Below, one piece after another: positions 34,667 to 43,516 of a DNA stretch of 64,000 bases (positions are counted from its first letter, which is position 1; each line of letters begins with the position of its first letter). Source of the stretch: Variovorax sp. V93 (GTDB lineage: Bacteria > Pseudomonadota > Gammaproteobacteria > Burkholderiales > Burkholderiaceae_C); assembly GCF_041154485.1 (NCBI RefSeq), contig NZ_AP028669.1:4877001-4941000 (forward strand), written 5' to 3'. The translations under genes were made by a program, and so were the position numbers. The notes under the pieces are model-generated. The model saw only the letters and a list, made by a program, of their open reading frames with translations. It ran no database searches and was not told the origin of the DNA.

Positions 34667-34707
34667 CCTTCCGGCTGCCGCGGCGCGCCACGAGTGGCCG
34701 CACCGCA

Positions 34708-34839
34708 GACAAGCTACCGACTCGGTCTCCGACCATCCTGCGCACGAATCCGCTGGCCCCGGTCGACGCCCACCTGGTGGATGCTGACCAATTCGCAGCG
34801 CCGCCAGAAACCCACGCCCCCAGCGCCGCGGAGATGTCA
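34708..34839. pseudogene. Degenerate copy of the 3' end of the 45.6-kb hypothetical gene (direct repeat A)
   Basis: This segment matches 45577-45711 in the same orientation. Over the core 34731-34817 only two of 87 positions differ. It corresponds to the C-terminal ~40 codons of the hypothetical gene at 45584-46312. Here the frame is broken by a one-base loss just after the DIS-AL codons, and no upstream part of the gene is present. It abuts the AraC gene end and marks the left edge of an ~11-kb segment. Confidence 0.85.
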
Positions 34840-34860
34840 CAGCCCCAGATCCGGCCTCGG

Positions 34861-35772
34861 CTAGAGATTGCGGCGCCAAGCTGCAGGCGTCGTCCCTTCC
34901 ATTCGGCCGAAAGTACGCGTCAAGTGGCTCTGGTCGCTGAAGCCACTTGCAACCGCCACGTCCGAAATCGACATCGAGCCCGACTGCAGCAGGTTCTTCG
35001 CGCGGTCCATGCGTTGTGCCAGGACCCACTGATGCGGTGACACGCCGGTTGTCTGCTTGAAGGCCTTCATGAAATAGCTTCGCGACAGCCCGCATTCGCG
35101 CGCCAGTGCTTCCACCGAAACGTCGAACTCCAGGTTCTCGCGAAGGAAGTCCGTGACGCGCCGCTCCTGCCAAGGGGCAAGGCCCTTGGCCCTCAGCGCG
35201 ACAGGCGAGCCTTCAAGCCGATAGCGCGACAAGAGATGTGCATGAAACGCGAGCGTCAGATGCTCGATGAACAATCTGGACGCCGCCTGGCGCCGGGCCA
35301 GCGCCGGGACGAGCACCCGGCCAAGCCGATGCATCACCTCATCGATACCGCTTTGGTCGGGAGGGCAGTACAGACGTTGCCGCCCCTTCATGCCGGTCTC
35401 GTCCGCGAGCTGGTCAATGGCGTTTTGAGAGACGTGGAACTGAAGGCAGTCGAATGGCTCGCGCATTTCCGCAAACCACAACCTGTCCAGGTCATAGATG
35501 GAAAGCGTCCCAGGTGCCAAGGCATTGTGCGTGACCGGCTTGCCGTCGACCCACAAGTGTTCCACTCGATAGGCACTGAGTCGAAGGACGACCAGATACG
35601 CTTCGTGGGGGTCGTAGGCCTCGGTGCGGCCCGTGCGCTGGCGGCCGCACTTCACGCGCGAAACGCCGATGGCCGAGTGCTGAAGTCCAACGTCGACAAC
35701 GGTGCTTTCGCCCAGCGCGTCGTTGGCGCGCATGTGGCTTGAAAAATCCCAATCCGGGTCGAGTTGTCCCAC
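34861..35772 (-). CDS. AraC family transcriptional regulator
   Basis: 303 residues. The N-terminal ~170 residues form an effector/dimerisation domain of the AraC-binding-like type (AYLVVLRLSAYRVEHLWVDG). The C-terminal double helix-turn-helix shows SVEALARECGLSRSYFMKAF and ISDVAVASGFSDQSHLTRTF, with the closing GTTPAAWRR. It lies 44 bp after the RidA-family gene on the same strand, so it is probably transcribed from the tandem-box promoter near 36.5 kb, which it may itself bind. Confidence 0.93.
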   Translation of the reverse strand: MGQLDPDWDFSSHMRANDALGESTVVDVGLQHSAIGVSRVKCGRQRTGRTEAYDPHEAYLVVLRLSAYRVEHLWVDGKPVTHNALAPGTLSIYDLDRLWFAEMREPFDCLQFHVSQNAIDQLADETGMKGRQRLYCPPDQSGIDEVMHRLGRVLVPALARRQAASRLFIEHLTLAFHAHLLSRYRLEGSPVALRAKGLAPWQERRVTDFLRENLEFDVSVEALARECGLSRSYFMKAFKQTTGVSPHQWVLAQRMDRAKNLLQSGSMSISDVAVASGFSDQSHLTRTFGRMEGTTPAAWRRNL

Positions 35773-35816
35773 GCTCGATGACTCCAGGAATGAAAAAGAA
35801 GCGCCTGCGCGTGCGT

Positions 35817-36332
35817 TCAGGGTGCGCCGTTAGGCACGGCGCCGGTCGCCGGCGGCAGCACGGCGTCCAGTTCGATTTCGATGAAGGCGCCATCCGGCAG
35901 GCTTGCCACGCCGACCACAGTGCGCGCCGGCCGGGGCGCGTCCGGCCACGCGGTTTGCAGCAGTTCGGAAGCCGCGTCCAGCACAGCGCTGTGCTTGGCG
36001 AAATCCGGCGTGGAGCGCAGGAAGCCGCGCAGGCGGCAGGTGTCCAGGCGGGCCGGCAGCGCGCCGCCGCAAGCTGCAGCGACTGCAGCCAGCACGTTCA
36101 GCATCGCGATGCGCGCCGCGGCGCGGGCCGGCTCCAGCGAGGCCCCAGGCGTGCAGGTGCCGACCACGGCCACACCCTCGACGCGGCAGGTCTGGCCGCT
36201 GACCGCGAGCCGGATGCATCCATCCTGCAGTTGCCACAGATGAAAGGGCGCGTAGTGACCTCGCGGTTCAGGAGCGGATGGCAGGCGGTGGCCCGCCATC
36301 GACAGACGCTGTTCAGGCGTGCTCGCGCTCAT
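35817..36332 (-). CDS. RidA/YjgF family protein
   Basis: 171 residues from ATG 36332, an in-frame GTG at 36362 being the alternative. The RidA fold is suggested by IRLAVSGQT, the helix AARIAMLNVLAAVAAACGG, LRGFLRSTPDFAKHSAVLD and RPARTVVGVASLPDGAFIEI. The arginine of ARTVVGV matches the catalytic-type arginine that deaminates enamine/imine intermediates. A 46-codon open frame (36329-36469) ends exactly in the ATGA of this start and may be a leader peptide. Upstream lies the shared AraC-type promoter. Confidence 0.78.
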   Translation of the reverse strand: MSASTPEQRLSMAGHRLPSAPEPRGHYAPFHLWQLQDGCIRLAVSGQTCRVEGVAVVGTCTPGASLEPARAAARIAMLNVLAAVAAACGGALPARLDTCRLRGFLRSTPDFAKHSAVLDAASELLQTAWPDAPRPARTVVGVASLPDGAFIEIELDAVLPPATGAVPNGAP

Positions 36333-36487
36333 GCCTTGCCACCCGGGATTCGCGGAGCGCACGAAGCTGTCCGGTCGATGTCGGTACCGGGGGCGGTGCG
36401 TGCCGCAGGGGCATCCGGCCGATGGCGGGCGCTTGAGAAAGGAAGGTGCGGCAGGGCCATGGCATCCATGCGTATGGGGTTGTCTTC

Positions 36488-36551
36488 ATGCTAGGAGCGC
36501 GTCGCGTCCCAGACAAACCCAACCACGACACCACGGCAACCCTTTCGCGAC
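36488..36551 (-). promoter_or_regulatory. AraC-type promoter: tandem 17-bp boxes and TAGCAT hexamer (copy 1)
   Basis: Read on the minus strand, box 1 is GTCGCGAAAGGGTTGCC (36551-36535). A 5-bp gap leads to box 2, GTCGTGGTTGGGTTTGT (36529-36513). A 19-nt spacer then leads to TAGCAT (36493-36488), a possible -10 element. The 22-bp box period and 19-nt spacing are identical to those at 43517-43580. Direct repeats two helical turns apart are typical AraC/XylS binding sites. It should drive the RidA-AraC unit. Confidence 0.6.
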
Positions 36552-36576
36552 AGGGCGTGCCGCGGGCGAACTTACC

Positions 36577-36696
36577 TCACGCTTCGAGCACCTGCCTGCC
36601 AGTGGCGGACAAGAGGTCCTGGGTCTCCGGGTGCTTGCGCATGCAAGCCTTGAACACCGGGCGGCTGTACGCAGGGTTGTCCGTTGCCGCAGACAT
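36577..36696 (-). CDS. Small open frame, 39 residues, unknown
   Basis: A short frame 27 bp after the alpha/beta hydrolase stop on the same strand. The peptide starts MSAATDNPAYSRPVFKAC and has protein-like composition (mixed charge, few arginine runs), unlike the shadow frames around it. No clear ribosome-binding site is seen. It could be the remnant of a larger gene or a small protein; no function can be assigned. Confidence 0.3.
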   Translation of the reverse strand: MSAATDNPAYSRPVFKACMRKHPETQDLLSATGRQVLEA

Positions 36697-36723
36697 GGTC
36701 TGTGGAGTGCTCACAAGGTTCTT

Positions 36724-37545
36724 TCAGCTGCGTGCGAAAGCGGCCAAGTCGGCGGTGAGCTGATCCTTGTGGGTGAATGCCGTTGCATGCGGCGCACCGG
36801 CATACACCTTCAAGGTCGCGCCCTTGATCAGTTCTGCCGCCAGGCGGCCCGTCGCTTCAAGCGGCACCACCTGGTCGTCGTCGCCATGGATCACCAGCGT
36901 GGGCACATCGATCTTTCCCATGTCGGGGCGGAAGTCGGTCTCCGAAAATGCGGTGACGCAGTCGATCGTTGCCTTCAAGGAGCCTTGCAGCGCCGCCTGA
37001 AGCGTCTGCGCCAAGACGCCCTTCGACACGTTGGATCCAGGGCGGTTCGTGCCATAGAACAGCGTGCTGAAGTCGTCCAGAAACTGGGCCCGGTCGTTTT
37101 GCAAGCCGGCTCGGATTCCATCGAAGACCGAACGGTCCGGCCCTGCCGGATGATCGGCCGTCTTCATGAACATTGGCGTGACGGCACTGACGAGCACCAG
37201 CTTGGCAACCCGGCTGGACCCGCTGCGCGCAATGTATCGGGTGACGTCGCCGCCGCCCATCGAGAAACCCACGAGCACGACCTCGCGAAGGTCGAGATGC
37301 TCGATCAGCTCCGCAATGTCGTCGGCGAAGGTGTCGTAGTCGTAACCAGTCCACGGTTGACTGGATCTGCCAAAGCCGCGACGGTCAAACGCAATGGTGC
37401 GAAAGCCCTGCGATGCCAGCGCGAGCATCTGGTATTCCCACATGTCCGCGCTGAGCGGCCAACCGTGGCTGAACAAGATCGCCGGACCCGAGCCCCAGTC
37501 CTTGTAGTAGAGCTCGGTGCCGTCGCGAAGAGAAAGAATGGTCAT
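36724..37545 (-). CDS. Alpha/beta hydrolase (non-haem chloroperoxidase/arylesterase type)
   Basis: 273 residues from ATG 37545. The sequence shows the oxyanion block ILFSHGWPLSADMW, then AFDRRGFGRSSQPW and the nucleophile elbow GFSMGGGDVTRYIAR. The acid is in VIHGDDDQVVP and the catalytic His in GAPHATAFTHKDQL. This is the chloroperoxidase-like esterase group, which hydrolyses esters or lactones. It lies 34 bp after the MFS gene in a minus-strand run of metabolite-handling genes. Confidence 0.93.
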   Translation of the reverse strand: MTILSLRDGTELYYKDWGSGPAILFSHGWPLSADMWEYQMLALASQGFRTIAFDRRGFGRSSQPWTGYDYDTFADDIAELIEHLDLREVVLVGFSMGGGDVTRYIARSGSSRVAKLVLVSAVTPMFMKTADHPAGPDRSVFDGIRAGLQNDRAQFLDDFSTLFYGTNRPGSNVSKGVLAQTLQAALQGSLKATIDCVTAFSETDFRPDMGKIDVPTLVIHGDDDQVVPLEATGRLAAELIKGATLKVYAGAPHATAFTHKDQLTADLAAFARS

Positions 37546-37579
37546 GAGATTTCCGTTTTGGTGTGTGTGAGAAGTTCGC

Positions 37580-39154
37580 TCAAAGCGCGAGAAAATGGTG
37601 GACCACCGGCCTTTCGAGGCCTTGGTGATAGCGCAGGGCTTCGCTTTGCAGATCGGCATCGGCATGCGACACCCGTTGGTGCTGGCGAAGATGCTCGGCC
37701 CACGACTCCACCAGGAACCACTCGACGATGTGTTCGTCGTCGCTGCTGTGTTCCTGCAGGCCCCAGGCGTACGCGCCGTCCTTGCGTCGCTCGGCGGACA
37801 ACCGCTGCATGGCCGATACGAAAGCCGCGCGGTCCTTGCGACGAATGCGATAGGCGATCTGAATCATCACCGGCCCTCGGTCGTGCGTCACGGGCTGGGA
37901 AAGCAGCGGCTCTGGCCAATGATTGGACGGCTGCAGGTCTGCGTCGCCAACGGGCAAGCGGATGCGATGGAAGGCCACGGCTGCCAACGCCAGCCCGGCC
38001 GCGCCGGCAACGAGCGTGCTGGACAGTCCGATCGCCTGCGCGACGATGCCCCATGCCAGGCTGCCCGCTGCCATGGCCCCGTTGAAGACCATCAGGTAGA
38101 CGGCCAGTCCGCGGCCGCGCACCCAGTTCGGAAGAACGGCCTGCGCCACGCCATTCAATGTGGTGAGCGCGGTGATCCAACCGATTCCCAGTGCCAGCAT
38201 GAGCACTGCGGCCATCCACTGGGGCGGCGCAAACACCAGGGCGACGAGCACCAGAGCGGTGATGAGCGAGGCCATGAGGATCAGACCATCGGCACTGAGC
38301 CGCGCACGCAACTTCGGCAGCAAAAGTGCCCCCAGGATCGCGCCTGCCCCCACCGCCCCCATGAGAACGCCGTAGAACCCGGCGGTGCCTCCAAGCATCT
38401 GCCTGGCAACCAGCGGCAGCAGCGCCCACGCCGCACTCGCAAAGATGAAGAAGACGGCCGCGCGCAGCAGAACCAGGTGAAGTTCGCGGCTGGCCCGGGC
38501 ATACCGCAGGCCGGCTCGGAACGCTCCAAAGAAGCTCTCCGACAGTTCACTGGCCTCGGTCTTTGGGCGCCGCCACCAGAAGAGCGCGACGATGACGAAG
38601 ACGTAGCTCAGCGCATCCGCCCCGTAGGTCACTGCCGCGCCAAAGCTGGCCAGGATCAGCCCGCCCACGGCCGGGCCGACCGCTCGTGCGATGTTGATGC
38701 CCAGCGAATTGAGTGCCACCGCGTTGCGCAATTGTTCGCGCGGCACCAGCTCGGGCACGATCGATTGCCAGGTCGGCCCCATCAGCGCCGCGCCGATGCC
38801 GCCCACGAAGGTCAGCGCGATGAGGTATTCGACCGTCAACGTTCCGGAGGACGACAGCGCCATCAATGCGAGGCTCACGCCTGCAAGGATGAACTGGACG
38901 AAGATCAGGAAGCGTCGACGATCCAGGATGTCCGACAGCACACCCGCCGGGATTGCGAAGAGAAACACAGGCAGCGTCGCGGCGGTCTGGATCATCGCGA
39001 CCGCAGCCGGACTTGCCGAGAGGTCGGTGATGAGCCAGCCGCTCGCCACATCGCGCATGAAGCTGCCGATGTTGCCCAGGACCGTGGCGCCCCAGAGCAC
39101 CGCGAACACCGGAATGCGCAGCGGCGCAAAGCTGCCGCGTTGAGCTTCAGCCAT
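37580..39154 (-). CDS. MFS exporter of the MFS_3/EntS type with C-terminal antibiotic-monooxygenase-like domain
   Basis: 524 residues. Residues 1-410 hold about twelve membrane helices (IPVFAVLWGATVLGNIGSFM, the loop motif GVLSDILDRRRF, AVGPAVGGLILASFGAA). The last ~100 residues form a soluble alpha-beta domain (IAYRIRRKDRAAFVSAMQRL, YAWGLQEHSSDDEHIVEWFL) of the dimeric ferredoxin-like type found at the end of this MFS family. It probably exports a small molecule. Its start overlaps the DoxX gene stop by eight bases. Confidence 0.92.
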   Translation of the reverse strand: MAEAQRGSFAPLRIPVFAVLWGATVLGNIGSFMRDVASGWLITDLSASPAAVAMIQTAATLPVFLFAIPAGVLSDILDRRRFLIFVQFILAGVSLALMALSSSGTLTVEYLIALTFVGGIGAALMGPTWQSIVPELVPREQLRNAVALNSLGINIARAVGPAVGGLILASFGAAVTYGADALSYVFVIVALFWWRRPKTEASELSESFFGAFRAGLRYARASRELHLVLLRAAVFFIFASAAWALLPLVARQMLGGTAGFYGVLMGAVGAGAILGALLLPKLRARLSADGLILMASLITALVLVALVFAPPQWMAAVLMLALGIGWITALTTLNGVAQAVLPNWVRGRGLAVYLMVFNGAMAAGSLAWGIVAQAIGLSSTLVAGAAGLALAAVAFHRIRLPVGDADLQPSNHWPEPLLSQPVTHDRGPVMIQIAYRIRRKDRAAFVSAMQRLSAERRKDGAYAWGLQEHSSDDEHIVEWFLVESWAEHLRQHQRVSHADADLQSEALRYHQGLERPVVHHFLAL

Positions 39155-39569
39155 GCTCTTTCTCCTTGCGCTGCGCGCGCTCGCGCAAGTCGCTCAGTGC
39201 AACCAGCACGAAGCCGCCCACGAGCCCGAGGTGCTCGAAGAATGCATTGGCAGGCATGGTGCGCTGCCCCGGCGGAAGCTCCCAGAAGCGCAGGGCCACC
39301 AAGTTGGCGCCGAGTGTGAAGACCGCAAGTGCAATCGCGCCCAGCCAGCGCAGGTAACCGCTGAGAATCAGCGCCGAGGCTGCGAGTTCAAGAACGATCA
39401 CGCCAATGGCGAAAAGCGCGGCAGGTTCGAGCCCGAACGCCTTCATCTCGGCAAGCGCGCCTTGAAAGTCCCACAGCTTGGTCAGGCTGCCCTGCAAGTA
39501 GGCAGCGCACAGCAGCAGCAGCGCCAGCCAGCGAAGACGCACGTAGTACATGGAAGGACTCTTCGCCAT
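39147..39569 (-). CDS. DoxX family membrane protein
   Basis: 140 residues. Four hydrophobic helices are visible (LRWLALLLLCAAYLQGSLTK, LFAIGVIVLELAASALILSG, LGAIALAVFTLGANLVALRF, LGLVGGFVLVALSDL) with the polar FFEHLGL segment common in DoxX proteins. The ATG at 39569 overlaps the amidohydrolase stop codon; a second Met at 39551 is possible. DoxX proteins sit in the inner membrane and are linked to redox or sulphur metabolism, but no precise activity is known for this one. Confidence 0.85.
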   Translation of the reverse strand: MAKSPSMYYVRLRWLALLLLCAAYLQGSLTKLWDFQGALAEMKAFGLEPAALFAIGVIVLELAASALILSGYLRWLGAIALAVFTLGANLVALRFWELPPGQRTMPANAFFEHLGLVGGFVLVALSDLRERAQRKEKEHG

Positions 39570-41563
39570 CACACCGCCCAGCACCCACAGCCGAGCGCAC
39601 CCCAGAAGCTCTTGAGGTCCGACACGGGCAGCTTGCTGCCCCAGGCGCTGGCATGCGCGTGGCCATGCACGCCGCAACTGCTGGCGCAGGCACACGACTG
39701 CGCGGCCTGGCGCAGCGTGACCTGCAGCGGCGCGCCTTCCTGCGCGCCCCAGGCGCCATAGCCGCCCCAGCGGCGCACCGGCGACCAGTCGGGCATGGCC
39801 GGTGGCGGCGCGCTGTCGTCCTGCGCGGCAAAGGGACCGGCGCCCCACACTACCTTGCCGCCCACCACCGTCAGCAGCGAGCTGGTGTCGGCAATGTCGG
39901 ACTCGGGGCAACTGAAGAAATCCCGGTCGGGCACCACCAGGTCGGCCAGTTGGCCGGCCTGGATGCGGCCCTTCTTGCCCTCCTCGTTGGAGAACCAGGT
40001 GCCGTACTCGGTCCACAGCCGCAGGGCCGTGTCGCGGTCCAGGCAGTTGCGTTGCGGATAGATCTGCAGCCCGCCCACGGTCTTGCCGGTGATCAGCCAG
40101 GCCAGCGACACCCACGGGTTGTAGGAGGCCACGCGCGTGGCATCGGTGCCGGCGGAGACCTTCACGCCCTTTTCCAGCATGCGCTTGACCGGCGGCGTGG
40201 CCTGGGCCGCGCCGGCGCCGTAGCGCTCGACGAAATACTCGCCCTGGTAGGCCATGCGGTGCTGCACCGCGATGCCCCCGCCCAGCGCCGCGACGCGGTC
40301 GATGGACTCGTCCGAGATGGTCTCGGCATGGTCGAAGAACCAGTTCAGCCCGGCCAGCGGCGTGTCGCGGTTGACCTTCTCGAACACGTCCAGCGCGCGG
40401 GTGATGGTCTCGTCGTATGTGGCGTGCATGCGCCACGGCCAGCGGTTCTGCGCGAGGATGCGCACCACGTCTTCGAGCTCGCCTTCCATCTCGGGCGCCA
40501 TGTCAGGCCGCGGCTGTCGGAAGTCCTCGAAGTCGGCGGCCGAGAACACCAGCATCTCGCCCGCGCCGTTGTGGCGGAAGTAGTCGTCGCCTTGCTTGTA
40601 CTTGGAGCTGGCGGTCCATTTCAGGAAGTCCTGCTTTTCCTGCTGGGGCTTTTGCGTGAACAGGTTGTAGGCCAGTCGGATCGTGAGCTGCCTCGCGTCG
40701 GCCAACTGCTGGATGACCTGGTAGTCCTCGGGGTAGTTCTGGAAGCCGCCGCCCGCGTCGATGGCGCCCGTGACGCCCAGGCGGTTGAGCTCGCGCATGA
40801 AGTGGCGCGTGGAGTTGATCTGGTACTCCAGGGGCAGCCTGGGCCCCTTGGCAAGGGTCGAGTAGAGGATGGCAGCGTTGGGCTTGGCCAGCAGCAGCCC
40901 GGTGGGGTTGCCCGCTGCGTCGCGCACGATCTCGCCGCCGGGCGGCGCAGGCGTGTCGCGGCCATAGCCGACCGCGCGCAGCGCCGCGCCGTTGAGCAGC
41001 GCGCGGTCGTACAGGTGCAGGATGAACACGGGCGTGTCCGGTGCCACCGCGTTCAGCTCCTCGATGGTGGGCAGGCGCTTTTCGGCGAACTGGTGCTCGG
41101 TGAAGCCGCCCACCACCCGCACCCACTGCGGGGCCGGTGTGATGGCCACCTGCGCCTTGAGCATCGCCATCGCGTCGGCCAGGCTGCGCACGCCGTCCCA
41201 GCGCAGTTCCAGGTTGAAGTTCAGGCCGCCGCGGATGATGTGCAGGTGGCTGTCGATCAGGCCCGGCAGCACGCGCCGGCCGCCGAGGTTGATGCGACGG
41301 GTACCGGGTCCGGCAAGCGACAGGATTTCCTCGGCACTGCCGACCTGGACGAATCGCCCATCCTTGATGGCCACCGCCGCTGCTTCGGGGTTGGCCCGAT
41401 CAAGCGTGGTGAAGCGACCATTGAACAGGATAAGGTCGGGAACGGTGGAATCGGTCATTTGTGGTGAAGCTGAGAATGCGCTTTGGGGAAGGCCTGCCGA
41501 TGCAAGGGTGGCGCCAACGGCACCCAGGAATCGCCGGCGCTGCGGGTCCGATGTGGAGCTCAT
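39569..41563 (-). CDS. Tat-exported amidohydrolase family protein (Amidohydro_3/YtcJ-like)
   Basis: 664 residues. The twin-arginine signal is QRRRFLGAVGATLASAGLPQ. The beta-sandwich/TIM-barrel start is DLILFNGRFTTLD, and the metal-binding HxH is in LPGLIDSHLHIIRGG, typical of Amidohydro_3. Later ligands are in WRMHATYDETI and WFFDHAETI, and AGTDATRVASYNPW carries the final Asp. The tail has an unusual Cys-rich segment (QSCACASSCGVHGHAHAS). It probably hydrolyses an amide or carbamate in the periplasm. It overlaps the XapX gene upstream and the DoxX gene downstream. Confidence 0.9.
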   Translation of the reverse strand: MSSTSDPQRRRFLGAVGATLASAGLPQSAFSASPQMTDSTVPDLILFNGRFTTLDRANPEAAAVAIKDGRFVQVGSAEEILSLAGPGTRRINLGGRRVLPGLIDSHLHIIRGGLNFNLELRWDGVRSLADAMAMLKAQVAITPAPQWVRVVGGFTEHQFAEKRLPTIEELNAVAPDTPVFILHLYDRALLNGAALRAVGYGRDTPAPPGGEIVRDAAGNPTGLLLAKPNAAILYSTLAKGPRLPLEYQINSTRHFMRELNRLGVTGAIDAGGGFQNYPEDYQVIQQLADARQLTIRLAYNLFTQKPQQEKQDFLKWTASSKYKQGDDYFRHNGAGEMLVFSAADFEDFRQPRPDMAPEMEGELEDVVRILAQNRWPWRMHATYDETITRALDVFEKVNRDTPLAGLNWFFDHAETISDESIDRVAALGGGIAVQHRMAYQGEYFVERYGAGAAQATPPVKRMLEKGVKVSAGTDATRVASYNPWVSLAWLITGKTVGGLQIYPQRNCLDRDTALRLWTEYGTWFSNEEGKKGRIQAGQLADLVVPDRDFFSCPESDIADTSSLLTVVGGKVVWGAGPFAAQDDSAPPPAMPDWSPVRRWGGYGAWGAQEGAPLQVTLRQAAQSCACASSCGVHGHAHASAWGSKLPVSDLKSFWGALGCGCWAV

Positions 41564-41844
41564 GCGCGCTCCTTCGATCCCGCTGTGTTGGCTTGGCTGT
41601 TCAGCTTGGCCGAACGCTGGGGCAGTGCGCCGAAGACGTGAGGCTTGACCTGCTGATGGAGCCAGGAGTTCTGGCTCGGGCGCTCAATGACGTGCTTGAT
41701 GAGCGGCGGGATCTGCTCCCCCAGAAGAATGCCGAGCAGACCGACCAGGGCGACGATCGGCGGGGCAGGAGAGCGCACCTGGAAAAGCGCATAGATCACG
41801 CCGACCAGAAGGCCAAGCGCCAAGGAAACAACATAGACTTTCAT
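41560..41844 (-). CDS. XapX domain-containing small membrane protein
   Basis: 94 residues from ATG 41844. The first ~55 residues are the XapX (DUF1427) pattern: VYVVSLALGLLVGVIYALFQ and VRSPAPPIVALVGLLGILLG, two short membrane helices. A hydrophilic tail of ~35 residues follows. The role of XapX proteins is not established. The gene overlaps the amidohydrolase start by four bases and lies 45 bp after the isochorismatase-like gene. Confidence 0.88.
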   Translation of the reverse strand: MKVYVVSLALGLLVGVIYALFQVRSPAPPIVALVGLLGILLGEQIPPLIKHVIERPSQNSWLHQQVKPHVFGALPQRSAKLNSQANTAGSKERA

Positions 41845-41889
41845 GGACGGCGGGACCTCCAAGTGCGATTGCTTTGCGAACGAGGGCGA

Positions 41890-42543
41890 TCAGCCTTCGT
41901 GCGCGCCAAACATGGTCTTGGCGTAGTCGATGCCCAGGCCGTAGGCGCCGCCTACCTTCTTGGCGATGCCGGTGGTCATTTCGTAGGTCTCGGTGCGGGC
42001 CCAGTCGCGCTGCAGTTCCAGCAGGTACTGAAGCGACGTCATGGGCGCAGCGCCCGCCTGCACCATGCGCTCCATTGCGCGGTTGTGCGCTTCGGCCGAG
42101 ATGTCGCCGCACGCATCGGCGATCACGTAGACCTCGAAGCCCTGATCGATGGCCGAGAGCGCCGGCCCGACGATGCACACGCCCGTCCAGAGGCCGGACA
42201 GGACGATGCGCTTCTTGCCGATCTCGTTGATCTTGCGGATGACCGCCTCGTCTTCCCATGTGTTCATCGACGTGCGGTCCAGCATCGCCTGGCCCGGGAA
42301 TGCGGCGCTGATCTCGCGAAACATCGGGCCGGAGAAGCTCTTCTCGGCCACGGTCGTGAGGATGGTGTCCACGCCGAAACCGGCGGCTGCCTGAGCCACC
42401 AGGGCAGCGTTGTTGCGCAGCGTGACTGCGTCGATCGAGTGGGTGGCGAATGCCATCTGGGACTGGAAGTCGATCATCACCAAGGTGTGGTCCTTGGCGT
42501 TGAGCAGCTTCTTGCCGGGGGTTGCGGTCGCTTTGATGGTCAT
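41890..42543 (-). CDS. Isochorismatase/cysteine hydrolase family protein (YcaC-like)
   Basis: 217 residues. The catalytic Asp is in VMIDFQSQMAFA, the Lys appears to be in VAEKSFSGP, and the nucleophilic Cys is in GLWTGVCIVGPAL, preceded by the VLSG beta-strand. These are the triad positions of the nicotinamidase/isochorismatase superfamily; the layout is closest to YcaC-type hydrolases of unknown substrate. It is first of the minus-strand run down to the alpha/beta hydrolase and is divergent from an AraC regulator, which may control it. Confidence 0.9.
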   Translation of the reverse strand: MTIKATATPGKKLLNAKDHTLVMIDFQSQMAFATHSIDAVTLRNNAALVAQAAAGFGVDTILTTVAEKSFSGPMFREISAAFPGQAMLDRTSMNTWEDEAVIRKINEIGKKRIVLSGLWTGVCIVGPALSAIDQGFEVYVIADACGDISAEAHNRAMERMVQAGAAPMTSLQYLLELQRDWARTETYEMTTGIAKKVGGAYGLGIDYAKTMFGAHEG

Positions 42544-42714
42544 GTGACTGTCCAGAGGGTTGAAGGCCCCCGATGGTCTTCATTCGCAAGTACGCCGTCT
42601 TGTCGATTCATCGCCTGCGTTGGACTTTTGGCTCCATGCGGTCGATGCCGAAGCTCGCTCGGCCCCAGTCCAAAATGCCGGAAAATCGCTTGTCCCGTGT
42701 CACAGAGGAATGTC

Positions 42715-43488
42715 ATGGCCACTCCAATCCCGCTTTCGTCCAAGCTGGCCGCCACTGCCCAAACGGGCTTCTCCCTGAGGCAGAGCAGCCAGCCCAACTA
42801 TCACTTCGATTGGCACACGCACGATTGCGCGATGCTGCTGTGGCCGCAGGTTGGTTCACTGGACAGCCGCTGGACTGCCGAGCCAGGCACCGAACATCAA
42901 GCCCTTCAGCTGGTCCGTCACACGGCGCTGCTTCTGCCCGTGTCCGCGGCGCACAGCACGCGCTCGCGCGCCAGCCGGCAGCGCCACGGCGAGCTGTACC
43001 TGCGGCCCGAGCTGCTTGGCAGGCGCAGCCGCTTCGGCGCGTTCCGCCTGGACGCAGCCACGGTGGCGATGCTGGACGCGCTGTCAGCGCCTACCCTGGC
43101 GCCCCAAAGCGCCGAGCCGCTGGTGCAGGCGCTGGTGGCCCAACTCGCCGCACGCCAGCCCTGCCAATCGCTGCAACCAGCACTGGCAGACCAAGCACAG
43201 CCACTGTCGCAGCGCATGCTCAAGTGCTATGCGCGCGCGCTGGACTTGGAAAGTCCCATGCCCACTGTGGAAGCGGTGGCGGGCGAACTGGGTGTCTCCG
43301 TGCGCCGCTTGCAGCGGGCATGCGCCGCCGAGCTAGGCAGCAGTCCGGTCGCCATACGCCGGTTGCTGTTGGCGACCCGGGCGCGCGAGTTGATCGCCCA
43401 AGGCATGGGGCCCTCCACCATCAGTCTGCAACTGGGCTTCACCCACAGCGGGCATCTCAACAGGCTGCTGCGCGGCGTGCCCGCCTGA
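42715..43488 (+). CDS. AraC family transcriptional regulator
   Basis: 257 residues from the ATG at 42715. The N-terminal cupin-like sensor has FDWHTHDCAMLLWPQ and LLLPVSAAHSTRSR. The C-terminal helix-turn-helix region begins AVAGELGVSVRRLQRACAAE and ends TISLQLGFTHSGHLNRLLRG, slightly shorter than usual. It is divergent from the isochorismatase-led run. The tandem-box promoter of the following Bug gene lies 28 bp after its stop, so it is a candidate for the regulator that binds there. Confidence 0.9.
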   Translation: MATPIPLSSKLAATAQTGFSLRQSSQPNYHFDWHTHDCAMLLWPQVGSLDSRWTAEPGTEHQALQLVRHTALLLPVSAAHSTRSRASRQRHGELYLRPELLGRRSRFGAFRLDAATVAMLDALSAPTLAPQSAEPLVQALVAQLAARQPCQSLQPALADQAQPLSQRMLKCYARALDLESPMPTVEAVAGELGVSVRRLQRACAAELGSSPVAIRRLLLATRARELIAQGMGPSTISLQLGFTHSGHLNRLLRGVPA

Positions 43489-43516
43489 ACCCCGCGTCGC
43501 AAACCGCGTCCGCGGC

